Below are positions 36,001 to 48,057 of a stretch of DNA of 64,000 nt, in pieces. The first letter of the stretch is position 1. Each line of letters opens with the position of its first letter. Under the pieces are notes generated by a model that saw only the letters and a program-made list of their open reading frames with translations, was not told where the DNA came from and made no database searches. The position numbers were made by a program, and so were the translations under genes. Location: assembly GCF_902459465.1 (NCBI RefSeq), contig NC_047068.1, positions 17,693,195 through 17,757,194 of the forward strand. The letters run 5' to 3'. The DNA comes from Asterias rubens. Its lineage: Eukaryota; Echinodermata; Asteroidea; Forcipulatida; Asteriidae.

Positions 36001-39000
36001 ACCAGTTTAGTCAGTAGTTAAACCTCTTTCTCCGTTTGGATAAAAGGGGCAAAAATAGTTGTGATTACCGGTATTAGAGAATCTTGTACATTCTCTTGTA
36101 CATGTACTGTTTTACTATGATTTTAAGACTGACTTTGGAGACAGTTAATTGTTTTATTAATTTTTTATTTTTATGCAAGTCGCCGGACACACAAGGCCTA
36201 AAGGCCACTTCAAGGTGTGGGCTACAATAGACTTTTTTTCAAAGAGCTGTTTGCAACCTACACGTACTCCTGGGGCTGAAACAGGGTTACCCCCTTTACA
36301 GTCCATACGGATGTAGGCTTGGGTATCATCCATCAGAAGCCTGGCTGGCAGAGCAGAAAGCACTACCTCCCCAACTTTACAAAGCAATCATGGTTAAGTG
36401 TCTTGCCTAAGGACACAAGTGTCACAACTGCGGCTAGAACCCACACTCTGCTGATTAGAATCACCAGAGTTTGAATTCGGTGCTCTTAACCGCTCGGCCA
36501 CGACACTTCCAAAAGTGCTGAATACAAGCTTACCTTTTCTGAGGCAGATGCTAGCCTTGTTCCTTGATGGTTGAACGTTAAGCAACTCAAGGCGTTGTCA
36601 TGGGCTGCAATGTCTATCGGGGTCTTCTCGGTGTTAGCGAGGTCAACGACCTGAACATGACCCATACGACGTGCTGGAAACGCTAGCAGGGAATTGTTAC
36701 TGTTTGGGCACAAGACACACAGACCTAAAAAAAGAGGGAATAAATAAAAAACACTTATTAATGGAAGGAAATGTACACCTTTGGTTTTGGGAATTGTTTT
36801 ATTGTTTTAATCCTATATAAATGTAGATAGGCCTCTACAATAAAACTAACCTATACAAATTTCACCAGTAAATGGTCAGAAACTAGGGAATAGCCAGGTC
36901 CCAGGGAAAGGCAAGGAACCAGGAAATGGACAGGAACCAGAGAATACCCAGGAACCAGAGAAAGGCAAGGAACCAGGGAATAACCAGGAACCAGGGAAAG
37001 GCAAGGAACCAGGGAGTAGCCGGGAATGGCAAGGAACCGGGGAACAACCAGGAACCAGGGAAAGGCGAGGAATCAGGGAGTAGCCAGGAATGGCCAGGAA
37101 CCAGGAAATAACCAGGAAGATTCTACGCTCTGTACCTTTGGGATTACGCCATGTTTCGAATACATGAAGCTGTTGAGGGTTTTGAGTAAAGGTGTAGACT
37201 TTGATCATGGTTTCCAGGACGACGACAATCCTGTCTCGTCTGAGTCGGACGGCTTGGACCTCTCCAGTAAACTCCAGCTCTATTACTGGTTTCTTCTTGA
37301 CATCATCCCATATCATCACTGCAAGGACAGATCAAACATTTATAACAAGAGTTATAAACAAATAGTAATAAATAGTAAAAATAGTGGTTTCTTAAATAGA
37401 CCGTATTGAATATATAGACCTTTTTGCTATGAAAGTCGCCATCTTGTAAGTAAAACCTAGCCCTGGTGGTCTTACACTTTCGTATTGTACTACAGTGTAA
37501 GCACAGAGGAAGAGTCCTATATAGGGCTAGGTCAAACTGTATGCGCGTTCAAATTTTATGTTTTCACTTTTTGTCAAATGGGGATTCTATCCCTCTTACC
37601 TTTATTTGGGGGGTAGTTGGGCGTCTTCCCACCTCCAACCAAGGCAAGGTAGTTACACCTAAACAACATCTCCACATGTCCCACACCTCCATCAGTAAAA
37701 TCTCCAAAGGTGAAGAAAAATCGATTTGAATTACATGTATTGTGGCGGCAAATTCTTGGACAGTTTACAGTTAACACTATGTATGGATCTCTCTTATAAA
37801 TTGTTGAGGTGTTGAAAAGAATGGATGGTAACAACCTGAGGTTTTGATAAGTATGTTATGCTTGTCTTCAGGAGAAGCATACTGATACAATGTAGAAACG
37901 CTGAGTTGTTACACATCGGGTAACCACCACACTTAGAGTCGTGTCACCGCATACCTTACACTCCAGGCCTGGCATTTCATATTCGATGGGGTAATGCCAT
38001 TTTCTTTTTTTTGACACGAAGGGCATTATCAATTGAAAATCTTGAAGTCTATGTGAAACTTTCTAAAAAGTCAAGACTAGGGCAACAGAGGCCATGGCCT
38101 CCATGTCATTCCAGACCTGCACTCTGTTTTAATTTGTTTTGTGCGCAAAACCCGGTCCCTGCGCACAACGCAGATATCAATAGAGGGCGATGTGTATACT
38201 TTACCAACCTTGTCTTTCCTTCTCTTTCAATGGATCTGTGTTATACACCCTGAAACCCTTCTCCATTCCACACGCAAAACATCCTGAAATGTAAGCAGAG
38301 ATTCAAACTGTTCGGCCTATTGTTTCCATATTGACATAATCTAGAAAATGCCATTGTTATTTGCTTGAAAATTTCTCTTTTTTTATGGATTGCTGTGCAT
38401 TGATTTTTGTCACTTTGTGTGCGGTGTGTTTTGTCCTGAATTCTTCTGTTCTTCAGCCTTGACATTGGATTTGTGTGGTGGTTCAAAATTAGATTCAATC
38501 AATTTAAATTTAGGACAATGTAAAAAATATGTTCATGTATGATGTTGTACTTCGACAAAAGAAAAGAACTTTTGAGTTCGGCACAAGAAAAGGACTCTTG
38601 AGTTACAATTTTATGAGCAGTTTTATGGACTTCAGCTACATAACATAGCTTTTGACATAACTGGTGCTAATTACTTCGAGTTCAAGGCAAGTAATAACTA
38701 GAAAATTTGATCTATATCTAGGAAAATCATCAAATCTAGGAAATTTACTGTATTAAGATAAAAAGTTTATACTATTCATCAGTATTGTCAGATTGTAGTC
38801 AAGTAGTTTTCAGTTGTCTTAAGTACCAAATACTACCAAGTACCAAATGTACCAGGGTGGGCTGCAACTCAGCCCTGTTTTGACAAGTACTTTAAAAACA
38901 TGTTAAAATTTGAGTGAGAGCATGGAGGTATAAACCCATGGTCAACTCAGAGACAATACATTAAAGGAACACGTTGCCTTGGATCGGACAAGTTGGTCTA

Positions 39001-39980
39001 TAAAAAGAGTTTGCAACCGTTTGTTATAAATGCATGGTTAGAAAGGTGTTGTAAAAGTAGAATACAATGATCTACACAAATATCTATCGAAATTGCGTGG
39101 TTTTCCTTTTAAATCGTCGACTAATAACACGGTCGGCCATTTAATTATGGGAGTCAAATTTTTGACTCCCATAAATGGTTGACCGTGTTTCTTCGCGACA
39201 GAACTAAAAGGAAAACCGTGAAATCCTGAGGCATGTTTGTGTGGATTATTATATTCTACTTTTATATTATCTAATGTATCTAACCATGCATTTCATAACA
39301 AACGGTTTCAAACGCTTTTCAAAGACCAACTCAATATCCAAGGCAACGTGTTCCTTAAGTCGACGAGTAAAGGCTATCGTATCACTATCAGTATCATTCA
39401 AAAGAGCGGACTTCAACAAGTATTGAGTACTTTGCTCTTTGCTTGCTGCGTACAAGAATACAAACTCGAGCGAGTAGTAGTAGGCCCCCCTAACTCAAGT
39501 TTGTGTAACGACGAAATTAAGGATGGATCATGACGTCATGATTATCTATTCTAATCTAAATTCTAAGTTATGCATGACGATGTCCACAGCATAACAATAA
39601 TTAACATAACATAACAGGAACATTTAACAAGCAAAACTTGTGTCATGTTGTGTACTGTAAATTTTGTTACAATTGTTTTATATCTTCAGCCACTTAAACT
39701 GATCATACTATTCCCTACATAGTAAAATAGTCACACTTCCCTGTTTGTGACACGGCATGGAATCAAATTATGATTTGATCATGCACAGACATTTGAGAAA
39801 CAGCTCGAAAAGTGAATGATTTATCATTTATGAACAGATTTTATATATTATTATTAGAATAGACGATCTATCTAAATTAATCTTAAATTAATAAATTCAC
39901 ACGCTCGTCTTACCATGGTCCTGATTGAAGCCAGCGTACAACAGCTTGTTACCAAAAGGATTCTCCTGTCCTAAATTCAT
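33052..39980 (-). CDS. WDR45B: WIPI3 / WDR45B autophagy beta-propeller, complete, nine exons
   Basis: Exons in transcript order: 39980-39914, 38283-38209, 37701-37600, 37318-37136, 36724-36534, 35042-34957, 34474-34373, 33801-33680, 33158-33052. Total 344 aa, the same length as human WIPI3. It is a PROPPIN seven-bladed propeller that binds PI3P/PI(3,5)P2 on the forming autophagosome. The phosphoinositide motif is present as LRRG (residues 224-227). Diagnostic stretches are [60 protein letters not shown] and [17 protein letters not shown]. These assign it to WDR45B rather than WDR45 or WIPI1/2. The start Met opens an MNL-type N-terminus as in the human protein. Introns hold a 12-bp minisatellite, a SINE and family G and H MITEs. 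It is head-to-head with ECHS1. Confidence 0.97.
33988..34231. mobile_element. MITE family F-like copy in WDR45B intron 7
   Basis: Ends 'gggtccaatttcatggctct' and 'agagccacgaaattgggccc' are inverted repeats around a 'ctgcttactg'/'gcttaaaagcag' interior. Confidence 0.85.
35076..35330. mobile_element. MITE family G, partial copy in WDR45B intron 5
   Basis: 'agagttttggtactttttgt', 'gataatgatgattgaaagct', 'tgctgaggtgctgcagtttt' and a 'gtctcac/gtgagac'-type centre match 44350-44715 and 30483-30815. The far terminal repeat is missing. Confidence 0.8.
36385..36512 (-). mobile_element. tRNA-Leu(CAA)-derived SINE in WDR45B intron 5
   Basis: Minus strand: 'gtgtcgtggccgagcggtta' (A box), 'gaattcaaactctgg' (anticodon arm), 'gagtgtgggttctagcc' (B box), and the body 'gacacttgtgtccttaggca'. 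Same family as 24119-24345. It ends about 20 bp from exon 5. Confidence 0.85.
36883..37122. repeat. 12-bp minisatellite (CCAGGAACCAGG type) in WDR45B intron 4
   Basis: Tandem 'aaccagggaa'/'taaccaggaa'/'aggcaaggaa' units form a continuous block of about 240 bp. It stops only about 13 bp from the splice donor of exon 4 (37136). Purine-rich on the plus strand, so pyrimidine-rich in the WDR45B transcript. Confidence 0.93.
38961..39358. mobile_element. MITE family H in WDR45B intron 1
   Basis: Ends TTAAAGGAACACGTTGCCTT and AAGGCAACGTGTTCCTTAA. A central palindrome 'atgggagtcaaatttttgac' then 'tcccat' and paired 'aaaggaaaacc'/'ggttttcctttt' arms complete the hairpin. About 398 bp, non-coding. Confidence 0.93.
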
Positions 39981-40531
39981 ACTAAATGAAGATGTTGAAA
40001 GAGGGAAATATTGACAGTTACTTTCGTGATGAGTTTTCTTTTCATGCACTCCTCGGGCCCTCTAGTGTGAGTCACGGTCGTCGGTAGAGATCGAGTAATG
40101 ACTGATTTGCTTCCTACTAAAATAATGGGTTCGTCCCCCTAGCCATTTTGGACGGATACACATCCTGAAATGGGGAAGTTATAAATATTACTTCTCAAAC
40201 TCCATAAAAGACAGACCTAATAAATCATTTCTACTGGAATATTTCATTTATAAAAATCAAGTGAGTATTTGTAAGGTTTTAACTTTTCAATTCAATGTTT
40301 GATTTGAAGGTTTTTATAACATAAAATTGTTTGTCCGCAAACTTGTGTTTTTGGACAACCCTAAATTGTCACGTCGAACATGCCGATTTAAGTCTCGCGA
40401 GATATAACGAGAATCCAAATGTTGACCTCTGTTTGACCCAGATTCAGACATGTGTGGTTTTCGGTCAAGATAAGACTTCCCCCAAAGTTGCTGCCAGAAA
40501 CCTAGGCCTTGGTCTTGATTAAACATTTACA
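39981..40531. promoter_or_regulatory. Bidirectional promoter region WDR45B / ECHS1
   Basis: 551 bp separate the two start codons, which face away from each other. No TATA box is placed for either gene. A perfect palindrome TCTCGCGAGA lies at 40393-40402. It is a known core element of TATA-less, often bidirectional housekeeping promoters in animals. Sharing of the promoter is inferred from distance and motif. Confidence 0.7.
40393..40402. promoter_or_regulatory. TCTCGCGAGA palindromic promoter element
   Basis: Exact 10-bp palindrome 130 bp before the ECHS1 start codon. In mammals this element is enriched near start sites of housekeeping genes and bound by Kaiso-type or related factors. Whether an echinoderm factor reads it is unknown. 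Confidence 0.65.
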
Positions 40532-43500
40532 ATGGCATCTTTTCAGAAGTGTGTTTCCGTCCTCAGCAAGTCCTTGGTAACGAGGGCATCAGCTAGGTCA
40601 CAGTTTTGCTCCAAGTTTGCAACAGGTGTGCAAACGCCTGCATTTGCTCGCTGTTTCAGTATTACTCCAGCAGGTAAAATTTATTAATTGTGTTGTGTTG
40701 TGTGCTGTGCAATGCTGTGTGTGTGGTCCTATGTGGCAGTGTGGTACGTTCACTGCATGTTGTGTGTGTATTTACGTAATCACTGAAGTGAATCAGGCCA
40801 AGTGAACTAACAAATTTTGTTCTTCAGTGTTTGTTTACGCATTGCCAGAGTTATATTTCATTCATTCAAGAAACCATGTTTTAAATAACTAAGTTTCTGC
40901 TGCCTACTGTAGTACTACACTACTCTTCCTTCGCACAAAAATCCCCACTGTACTGTAGGTAGAATTTTCTACCCCCATTATTATAAAACTAATAATAATT
41001 TTATAATAATAATATAATTTTTATTGCATTGAAAAAGTTGATTGGGAAAAGTTTCCGTATGGCGCCACCACTTTTTCATTCGATATGAAATAATATAGTA
41101 TCTAATTTACCTCAGTCAGAGGCTCAGCCAGTGAGATATCCCTTTTTGTAAAAATAGTGAAAAAGTGGTGGCGCCATACGGAAAGTTATCTGTTAATTGA
41201 TAGGTTAAGTTACTGTGGTCCTTTAGGCCTACTCCTTTTTAAAGAAATTTGTCATTGGTCGTACTTTCATTTGAAAAATGTCAGGGGGAAAAAGGAGCGC
41301 CCTAGTGGCCCTAGTAAGTAACTGGGTCTGTAGTACAGTAGAGAAGGCCCAGTGCAGTGGCAGTTTGGTTCCTGAATTCTGTCTACATGTTTATCTACTG
41401 CTGACATTTTATGCATCGTGCATCATTCCAGGCATGACACTTTTCAAACTAAGTGCATGGTACTCCTGATATCAGATACCACATTTTCGCTGGCCTTTCA
41501 TCTGTTACAAGAACTTCATTGTGTAATTTTTTGATCCCCAAATGCAGCCAATTATGAAAATATCATCGTAGAGAAGAAAGGAGAAAGCATTGGATTGATA
41601 AAGCTGAACCGACCCAAGGCCCTGAATGCTCTGTGTGATGCTCTAATGTACGAGGTGTCTGATGCACTCAATGCATTTGAAGCTGATAAAGATGTTGGTT
41701 GTATCGTCCTCACTGGATCTGAGAAGGCTTTCGCTGGTAGGTAGATTGGGTTCTATAAATGTGGGTGGATCTTTTCTGTGGCGTTTCGTAGCCGAGTGGA
41801 ACTCAAGCTCTGGTGTTTCTGATCAGCAGAGTGTGGGTTTGAATTCTGGACATGACACTCGTGTCCTATTAAAAGCAAGATAATTTTAAACCACTTTTGC
41901 TGCATCCTTGAAGTCAATACTGAGTGCTTTGGCTCAATTTGTACAGTACAGCACTGGTCAGCTTCCTTGAAATACATGTAAGGGGATGTCTTGGGAGTAG
42001 ATACCACTCATCTTATATAAATATTATAGATCGTTTTTTAATTTTTTTTATTTTATATTTCTAGCTTCATTCTTACTGTTCATCAGTTGACCTTGTTGTC
42101 CCTTGAAGTCCCTTGAAGAGTTTCCAATTCGACCTTTAGAATAGATTTCCTAATGGAAGTGCCCTTTGTAAAATGAAGACCAAGAGAGGTTTGTTTTCCA
42201 TTGTGTTGCCACAAACCTAGATTGTAATAGGTCACTTGAATAGCTGTGGGGTTGACTGCAGAGCTTCACAAAAAAAACCGATTAACCAGCTATAGGCCTA
42301 AAACAACCAAATGAAAAGTGTTTTTAATGTAGGCGTGGGGTGTCACATCTGTATAACACACGTTTACTACAATTATTATTTAAAGACAACGTTATTAAAG
42401 GTTGTCCTTGATCTAAATAATTAACCCCCCACTCCCCGATCTTTTTCTTTTTAAAGCTGGAGCAGACATCAAAGAAATGGAGGGGAAAACATTCCAACAG
42501 GTTTATGGAGGAAATTTCCTGAGTCACTGGGACCACGTTGCAAGAACTAAAAAACCAGTCATTGCTGTCGTCAACGGATATGCTGTAAGTTTGACAAGAC
42601 TGAATTTATTTGCTCCTTATTTATTACTTGATTTTTGAAATAAAAATTGCATTCCCTTTGGATGATCCTACTACTGCTGCTTCCCAGGTTGTATTGTAAA
42701 CTTGGATGTGATCCCTGGCTACACGGCAGTTACAGGTTGAACGTGCTCTGACTGGCTAGCAAGCGTAGTTAGCTTGACGTTTCACAAGCCCACCAGCCTT
42801 TGCACTGGTCAACAGTTTTGTATTATGATGCTTTTAAATATTAGGGAGAATTTGGGCTGGTACTGGGGTGTTATAACTAGCTTTTGGCCAGCAGACCTTG
42901 TTCAGGGGACATGTACATGTAACTGTTTCATGTGTGAATCTTTTATCTTGGCTGTGGTGCCCCTCTAAAAGCTTCTCAAAGACTCTCAAATTTTACAAAG
43001 AAAGTGTCCTTTTTGCAAAATTAAGATTGCCTTGCCCTCACAAAGATGAATTTCCACGCCTGATTTCACTCTTTCCAAAATTACAAAGAAGAGCCTGATT
43101 AAAGCACATGGTGTCACATTCATAAATGATGCAATAAGTCCAAAGGTCAAAAGTCATTGTCTGTACATGTACATGTACATGTACATGGTGTATGTGTATT
43201 ATGCAATTCAATTATTAATTCAATGACTACATAATGATTTTAATCCACATTGAGCCATGGTGTTAAACCTTTTTGCAAATAGATTCCTAATCCATTGCTG
43301 GCTGCTGCTGTGCTCAAAATACAGGGCAAGGAATAAGTCCAGTCAATTCAGTGAACTAGCAGTGTAGTAAAACATTCATATTTGGTGGTCTAGCCAGAGT
43401 TTCATGCTGCAAAGCTGTAATGTTTTCTGAACAATTTACAGATGAGAATATAGTTGCTAAGGTTTTTATGGCCTCAAGGCTTCTTAGAAGAGAAAAATTG

Positions 43501-46500
43501 CCTTTGTTAAACTCAAAGTTCAAATCTCCACAGTTAATATAACCACTGATTTCACAATGACTAGAATTACATGTAGTGTTGTCGTCTTGTTATGATATCA
43601 TGTCTTGATTTGTGCAATTCATAGTTAGAGACGTTAAAGCCATTGGACACTATCGGTAAACAGTATTGTCCAAGTCCCACACTTCGTGTATCACAACTTA
43701 TATATAAAATAACAAACCTGTGAAAATTTAGGCTCAATCGGTCATCGGAGTCGGGAGAATAACGGGAAAACCCACCCTTGGTTTCAGCACGTTTCGCTGT
43801 GTCATGACATGTGTTTAAAATAAATCCGTAATTCTCGCTATCGAGAATTGATATTGTTTTAATGTTTTCTCAAAAAGTAAAGCATTTCATGGAATAATAT
43901 TTCAAGAGAAGTCTTTCACCATTACCTTCTGTAAACCCTGCTGTAAATTATTTGTAAATCTGTGAACTTTAATTTTTTGTTCTGTACCGAAAGTGTCCAA
44001 TGGCTTTAAACCAATGTTTGTATGAGAGAGATTGGCTGTTGCCAGCTTGACGCTTATATCCCCTTGTGGAAGCATTGCCAAGTTCCAATGATAAAATGTG
44101 GATTTTTGTTAAATCATTTTGGATCGTAGCCCTCTAAAAAAATGTTGATGTCGTGGAAATTCTGAAATAAATGAACAAAGTTTTTGTCTTCTCGCCATTG
44201 GGTTCTTGGCGTGATTAAAGTGCACTCTTCTGAGTGTCCTTGGCTTCACTTGAACCATTAATATGAAATGAAAAGAAAATGAAATGAAACCATTTTTTTT
44301 CTGGCTAGTGAACTGATTTCTGTTCAAAGGTTAAAATTCAAATTGATGATTAAAGGATTTGAGTACTTTTTCAAAATGTCCATAGATTTACATTAAACTT
44401 ACAGGGATTGAAGATAATGATAGTGGAAAGCTTCCCTTCAAATCTTACGTACTGAGGTGCTGTAATTTTTGAGAAATGAGTAAGACAATGTCCTGAAAAA
44501 AACTTTTGTAAATGATAAAATAATTTTTGTCTCATGAAACGAAAATTATTTTCATGACATTGTTTTATTCATGTCCCAAAAACTACAGAACCTCAGCATG
44601 TAGTATTTACAGGGAAGCTTTCTACTATCATTATCTTCAAACTGTGTAAGTTTAGTGTAAATCTAGGGACATTGTGTTTTTTGTGCTACAAAAGTTATAT
44701 AGACCCTTTAAAGAACCAGTTTTTGCCTGCAATCTAATAAGAATTAAGTTCTACTCATCCAAATCCGAAGTTCTTGATTTCCCCTGATAGCTCAAGAAAA
44801 GAGCTAAAAAAATCCCAAATCTCTTGAAATATATATAATAATGATGATAAGTGAAAGTTTCATGTATATTTCTATAGCTTGGTGGAGGGTGTGAGCTGGC
44901 TATGATGTGTGATATCATCTATGCTGGATCAAAAGCCAAGTTCGGCCAGCCTGAAATTTTGTTGGGAACAATTCCAGGTATGTTCTATTGGTTGTGTGTT
45001 TTACAGTTTTTTTTATCATGATAAAATAACAGTACACAATTTTGTCCCTACCTGACTGTGTGGGGTCACCCCGGTAAAATAATTCTCTGGGGTTTTCCTC
45101 CCACATATAAAACTACAAATTCCTTCTTTGTCATCTCTACATTTGGGTTATAGGCTAGTACAGTGATTAAGCTTACTTTTTGAGAGTCCTTGGCTTCACA
45201 ATCCACATCTAAAACTGAAACGTCCTTCCTTGTCTTCTCTTTCTTTGGGTTCTAGGCTATTTCAGTGATTAAGCTTATTTTCTGAGAGTCATTGGCTCCA
45301 CAACCAGAATCAAAAAATGAACAAAGTAAAATGAACTATGGGATAGGAGCCATCCAAGTTGAGCGACCCCGGCTAGCCATTGGTTGCATCGACAACATTG
45401 AAGAATGAGTCTTGTCAGCAAACAATTCAAACACTGTTTTAATAGACCCTTCCCATGAAGTATGTAAATTACACACAGCGCCTGCGCACTAACATTTTGG
45501 TTGGCAAAAAGAGGGAACATCGTGCTGTTTTGTACAAGGCTAATGGGTACGTGACGCAGAGGCGATTGCCCGTCTGCTTAGTGCACAACTCTATGGCGTT
45601 TGCCAACCTATAGGGTCTGTTTCATGGGAAGGGTCCATTCTAAGAGTTATGCTAAGCTTTGCACTGTCTTTCATTCTACAGGTGCGGGAGGTACTCAGAG
45701 ACTCACACATGCTATCGGCAAGTCCAAAGCAATGGAGATGGTCCTTACTGGGGATCCAATCGCTGCAGATGAGGCCAAGGAAATGGGTAGGAGAAGATTG
45801 ATTCTTTATCAGTTACCTTAGTCTCCAACTCCAAAATAAAATTACTAGAGAAAAAGATTTGAACCTGGTTTGCGATAACACCATGTGTGTATCGTATCTA
45901 CTTGCCAGGCTTGTTTTTTAGAGAACTGTCTTGCCATATATCTACTATCGCACAGTAGATTTATCGGATTGTTCAGGAGGCTTCTCGGTTCTCAAAGATT
46001 TTAACCTGTGACCCCCAGATTAATGTGCCAGCACCCTACCAGCTGAGCTATCTAGCCCTAATGTTCTTTCCTTACTACGTGATTGCCTTTGTTTGGGCTG
46101 CCAGTCAGAGGTCATTCAACCTCCAGTCAGAGGTCGTTCAACCTCCAGTCAGAGGTCATTCAACCTGAAACTGCCAGTCACAAGGGTCAGATGGCATAAG
46201 TTCGTTAAGTTCTGGCATGTTAATCCAGAGATTGCAGGCTCAAATCCTGTTCAGGTAAAATTGATGTTGTTCACCTCAGCGGCCCTCACAGGTACCCCTT
46301 TTTACCAATGGGTGAAAGTGTCATAACCAGATTCAAACCAACACTTTGATGACTTAACCACCAGAACTTGATTGGATGCTCTTGACTAGTGGCCATGACA
46401 CCCTTAGTTTGATCTACATTGTGTAACTGCCTTGGATCCAGTTTGTTGACATTGTTTTGTTTACTTTGAAGGGCTCGTAAGCAAAGTCTTCCCACCAGAC

Positions 46501-47199
46501 GTTGTTCTGGACGAGGCCTTCAAGTTAGCAGAGAAAATCGGGAAGAACTCTAAACTAACAGTTGCCATGGCGAAGGAAGCAGTGAATGGCGCCTACGAGC
46601 TGTCGCTGACGGAAGGACTTCGACTTGAAAAGAAAATCTTCCACTCTACGTTTGCAACAGTACGTTTCTTTTTTACTTTAGTGATTAATGTTCTGATGGC
46701 CATGTGTGCCAGAAAAAAGTAGGTTCTGGAAATGATGCACACTCATATTGTGAGCTTGTCAAAGTTTTCCGTCTTTTAGTGTTCAGTTGGGAAGGAGGTT
46801 GATGTCTTCTATGACTGTATGTGTATGTTACTGTTTTTGGGTTATACAAAGAAAGATCGGCTAGATCAATATTTGAACCAGAACCAGTTCCCTACTAAAC
46901 CTAGTATTTTGGACCTACATCATACTGTCTCATTCGAAGGACAAAGCAATTATTGTTAAGTCAAACCCATATTCTGCTGATCAGAAACACCAGAGCTTGG
47001 ATCCGGTGTTCTAAATTGCTGGGCCACAACACGCCACAAAAAATATTGGTCTTTGCAGAGTGTTGATTCAAAAAGTTTTTATTAAAGTTAATCGCTTATT
47101 GATTTGTTTGTGTTACTTTTCCAACCCCCTCAGGATGATCGAAAGGAAGGGATGACAGCATTTGTGGAGAAGAGGAAAGCCGTCTTCACCGATAACTAA
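40532..47199 (+). CDS. ECHS1: Mitochondrial short-chain enoyl-CoA hydratase, complete, seven exons
   Basis: Exons: 40532-40673, 41548-41736, 42457-42584, 44878-44977, 45682-45786, 46472-46659, 47134-47199, giving 305 aa. It hydrates 2-enoyl-CoA to 3-hydroxyacyl-CoA in beta-oxidation and valine breakdown. The first roughly 45 residues are Arg/Ser/Lys-rich without acids, a mitochondrial targeting peptide. The crotonase fold follows: [13 protein letters not shown], the oxyanion-hole motif with AGADIKEM, and [16 protein letters not shown]. The two catalytic glutamates are E159 and E179 ([19 protein letters not shown]), the same 20-residue spacing as rat E144/E164. The C-terminus matches mammalian ECHS1 (STFATDDRKEGM...FVEKRKAVF). 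Introns carry MITEs of families A, B, C and G. Candidate AATAAA at 47728. Confidence 0.98.
41044..41189. mobile_element. MITE family C, copy 2 in ECHS1 intron 1
   Basis: TTTCCGTATGGCGCCACCAC at the left and its complement at the right. It has the same interior as 12038-12170 plus an extra 'cagtcagaggctcagccagt' in the middle. Confidence 0.88.
41770..41882 (+). mobile_element. tRNA-derived SINE in ECHS1 intron 2
   Basis: 'tagccgagtggaactcaagc', 'ctgatcagcagagtgtgggt' and 'gaattctggacatgacactc' followed by 'gtgtcct' match the 36385-36512 SINE in order, with a deletion near the A box. Confidence 0.75.
43634..44010. mobile_element. MITE family A-like (CATTGGACACTAT ends) in ECHS1 intron 3
   Basis: Ends 'ttaaagccattggacactat' and 'aaagtgtccaatggctttaa'. 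The first half resembles family A ('aataacaaacctgtgaaaat', 'gctcaatcggtcatcggagt'), while the second half is distinct. A sister subfamily. Confidence 0.85.
44350..44715. mobile_element. MITE family G, complete copy in ECHS1 intron 3
   Basis: A nearly full-length palindrome: 'tgtccatagatttacattaa' and 'gataatgatagtggaaagct' at the left pair with 'agctttctactatcattatc' and 'gtgtaaatctagggaca' at the right. It is centred on the 'gtctcatgaaacgaaaatta' region. Confidence 0.9.
45441..45639. mobile_element. MITE family B, copy 1 in ECHS1 intron 4
   Basis: Ends AATAGACCCTTCCCATGAAG and TTCATGGGAAGGGTCCATT are inverted repeats. Inner arms 'gttggcaaa' and 'tttgccaac' also pair. It ends only about 40 bp before exon 5. 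Shared with 53926-54137 and 63190-63409. Confidence 0.92.
46098..46168. repeat. Three 24-27 bp direct repeats (CCAGTCAGAGGTCATTCAAC)
   Basis: Three consecutive near-identical units. A single related unit is at 53700-53725. Preceded by a tRNA-like 'ccagctgagctatctagccc'. Confidence 0.85.
46930..47035 (-). mobile_element. tRNA-derived SINE in ECHS1 intron 6, reverse
   Basis: Minus strand 'gttgtggcccagcaatttag', 'ccagagctctggtgtttctg'-like middle and 'cagaatatgggtttgactta' follow the tRNA-Leu SINE head with a decayed A box. Confidence 0.65.
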
Positions 47200-47688
47200 A
47201 GATCATTTTGTGACAACATGATTTGTGACAGCAGGGTTTTTGTAGCAATCATGACGTGGACTAAGGACAATTGGTTTGACAATTTAAGCAAAGTTTTATT
47301 GAGAAGCTAAAATTATCACCACATTATTCAAATGATGTATATATATAGTGGTGAAGGTGAAGGGACTGTTGTCGACATGATCAAATGTAGAGGAGCGGCA
47401 CTTTGGGCATCAAATCTTTCTGTTTTTGCGATGTGCCTCTGACAACTCAACAAATCAAAACAATAAGACTATGCAAGGCTATGAACTTTAATGGTATCAT
47501 GTTTTGCATATTAATTGAAATAGGAGAGATGTCACAAGTAAAAATGCCTTGGAATAACATGAACTTAAGCCTCACTCTAAATCCAAGTTTGTGCAAAAAG
47601 AGAACTCGCACATACGGCTGAGAGGATTTCAGTAGTGGGCGGTGTAGACATAAACAAAGGGCACTTGGTTTATTGCTATTCATCCTTT

Positions 47689-47884
47689 ACCATGCTCGAT
47701 ATGGCAGCAGAGGGTACCCCCTCCCCCAATAAACCCATACTTCAACACACTATTTTCCTCAAAAGTACCCCCTAAAATCCTCTTAAGAATTCATGAGTTT
47801 CTTATCACACAACAAGGACGCAATACAGGGAGGGGGTACCACTATGGGGGTACCACTTTGCGAGCACCCATATCGAGCACCACA
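47689..47884. mobile_element. Palindromic element (GATATGG...CCATATC ends)
   Basis: 'catgctcgatatggcagcag' and 'agggtaccccctccc' at the left, 'gggagggggtaccac' and 'cacccatatcgagcacc' at the right. It overlaps the candidate ECHS1 AATAAA at 47728-47733. Confidence 0.7.
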
Positions 47885-47916
47885 TGATTCATCCTTGTTC
47901 ACTAATCTCATTTGAA

Positions 47917-48057
47917 GTATAGACCCCTTGCACATGACGTCACAAGCCTGGGCTCAAAGGAAGATCACCAATTAGCTGCGAGCTGTGCATTGTGCGCTCA
48001 CAGAGGCACGTTTTCATTGTTTGGCCTCAGTGATGGCGGCATGTGCAATGGGTCTAA
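47917..48057. mobile_element. Palindromic MITE (TAGACCCCTTGCACATG ends)
   Basis: Left 'tatagaccccttgcacatga' pairs with right 'gcatgtgcaatgggtcta'. About 140 bp, non-coding. Confidence 0.8.

Noticed and set aside
36876-37135. Pro/Gly/Leu-rich protein tail after the WDR45B exon 4 frame
   Set aside because: It is the translation of the intronic 12-bp minisatellite beyond the donor at 37136.
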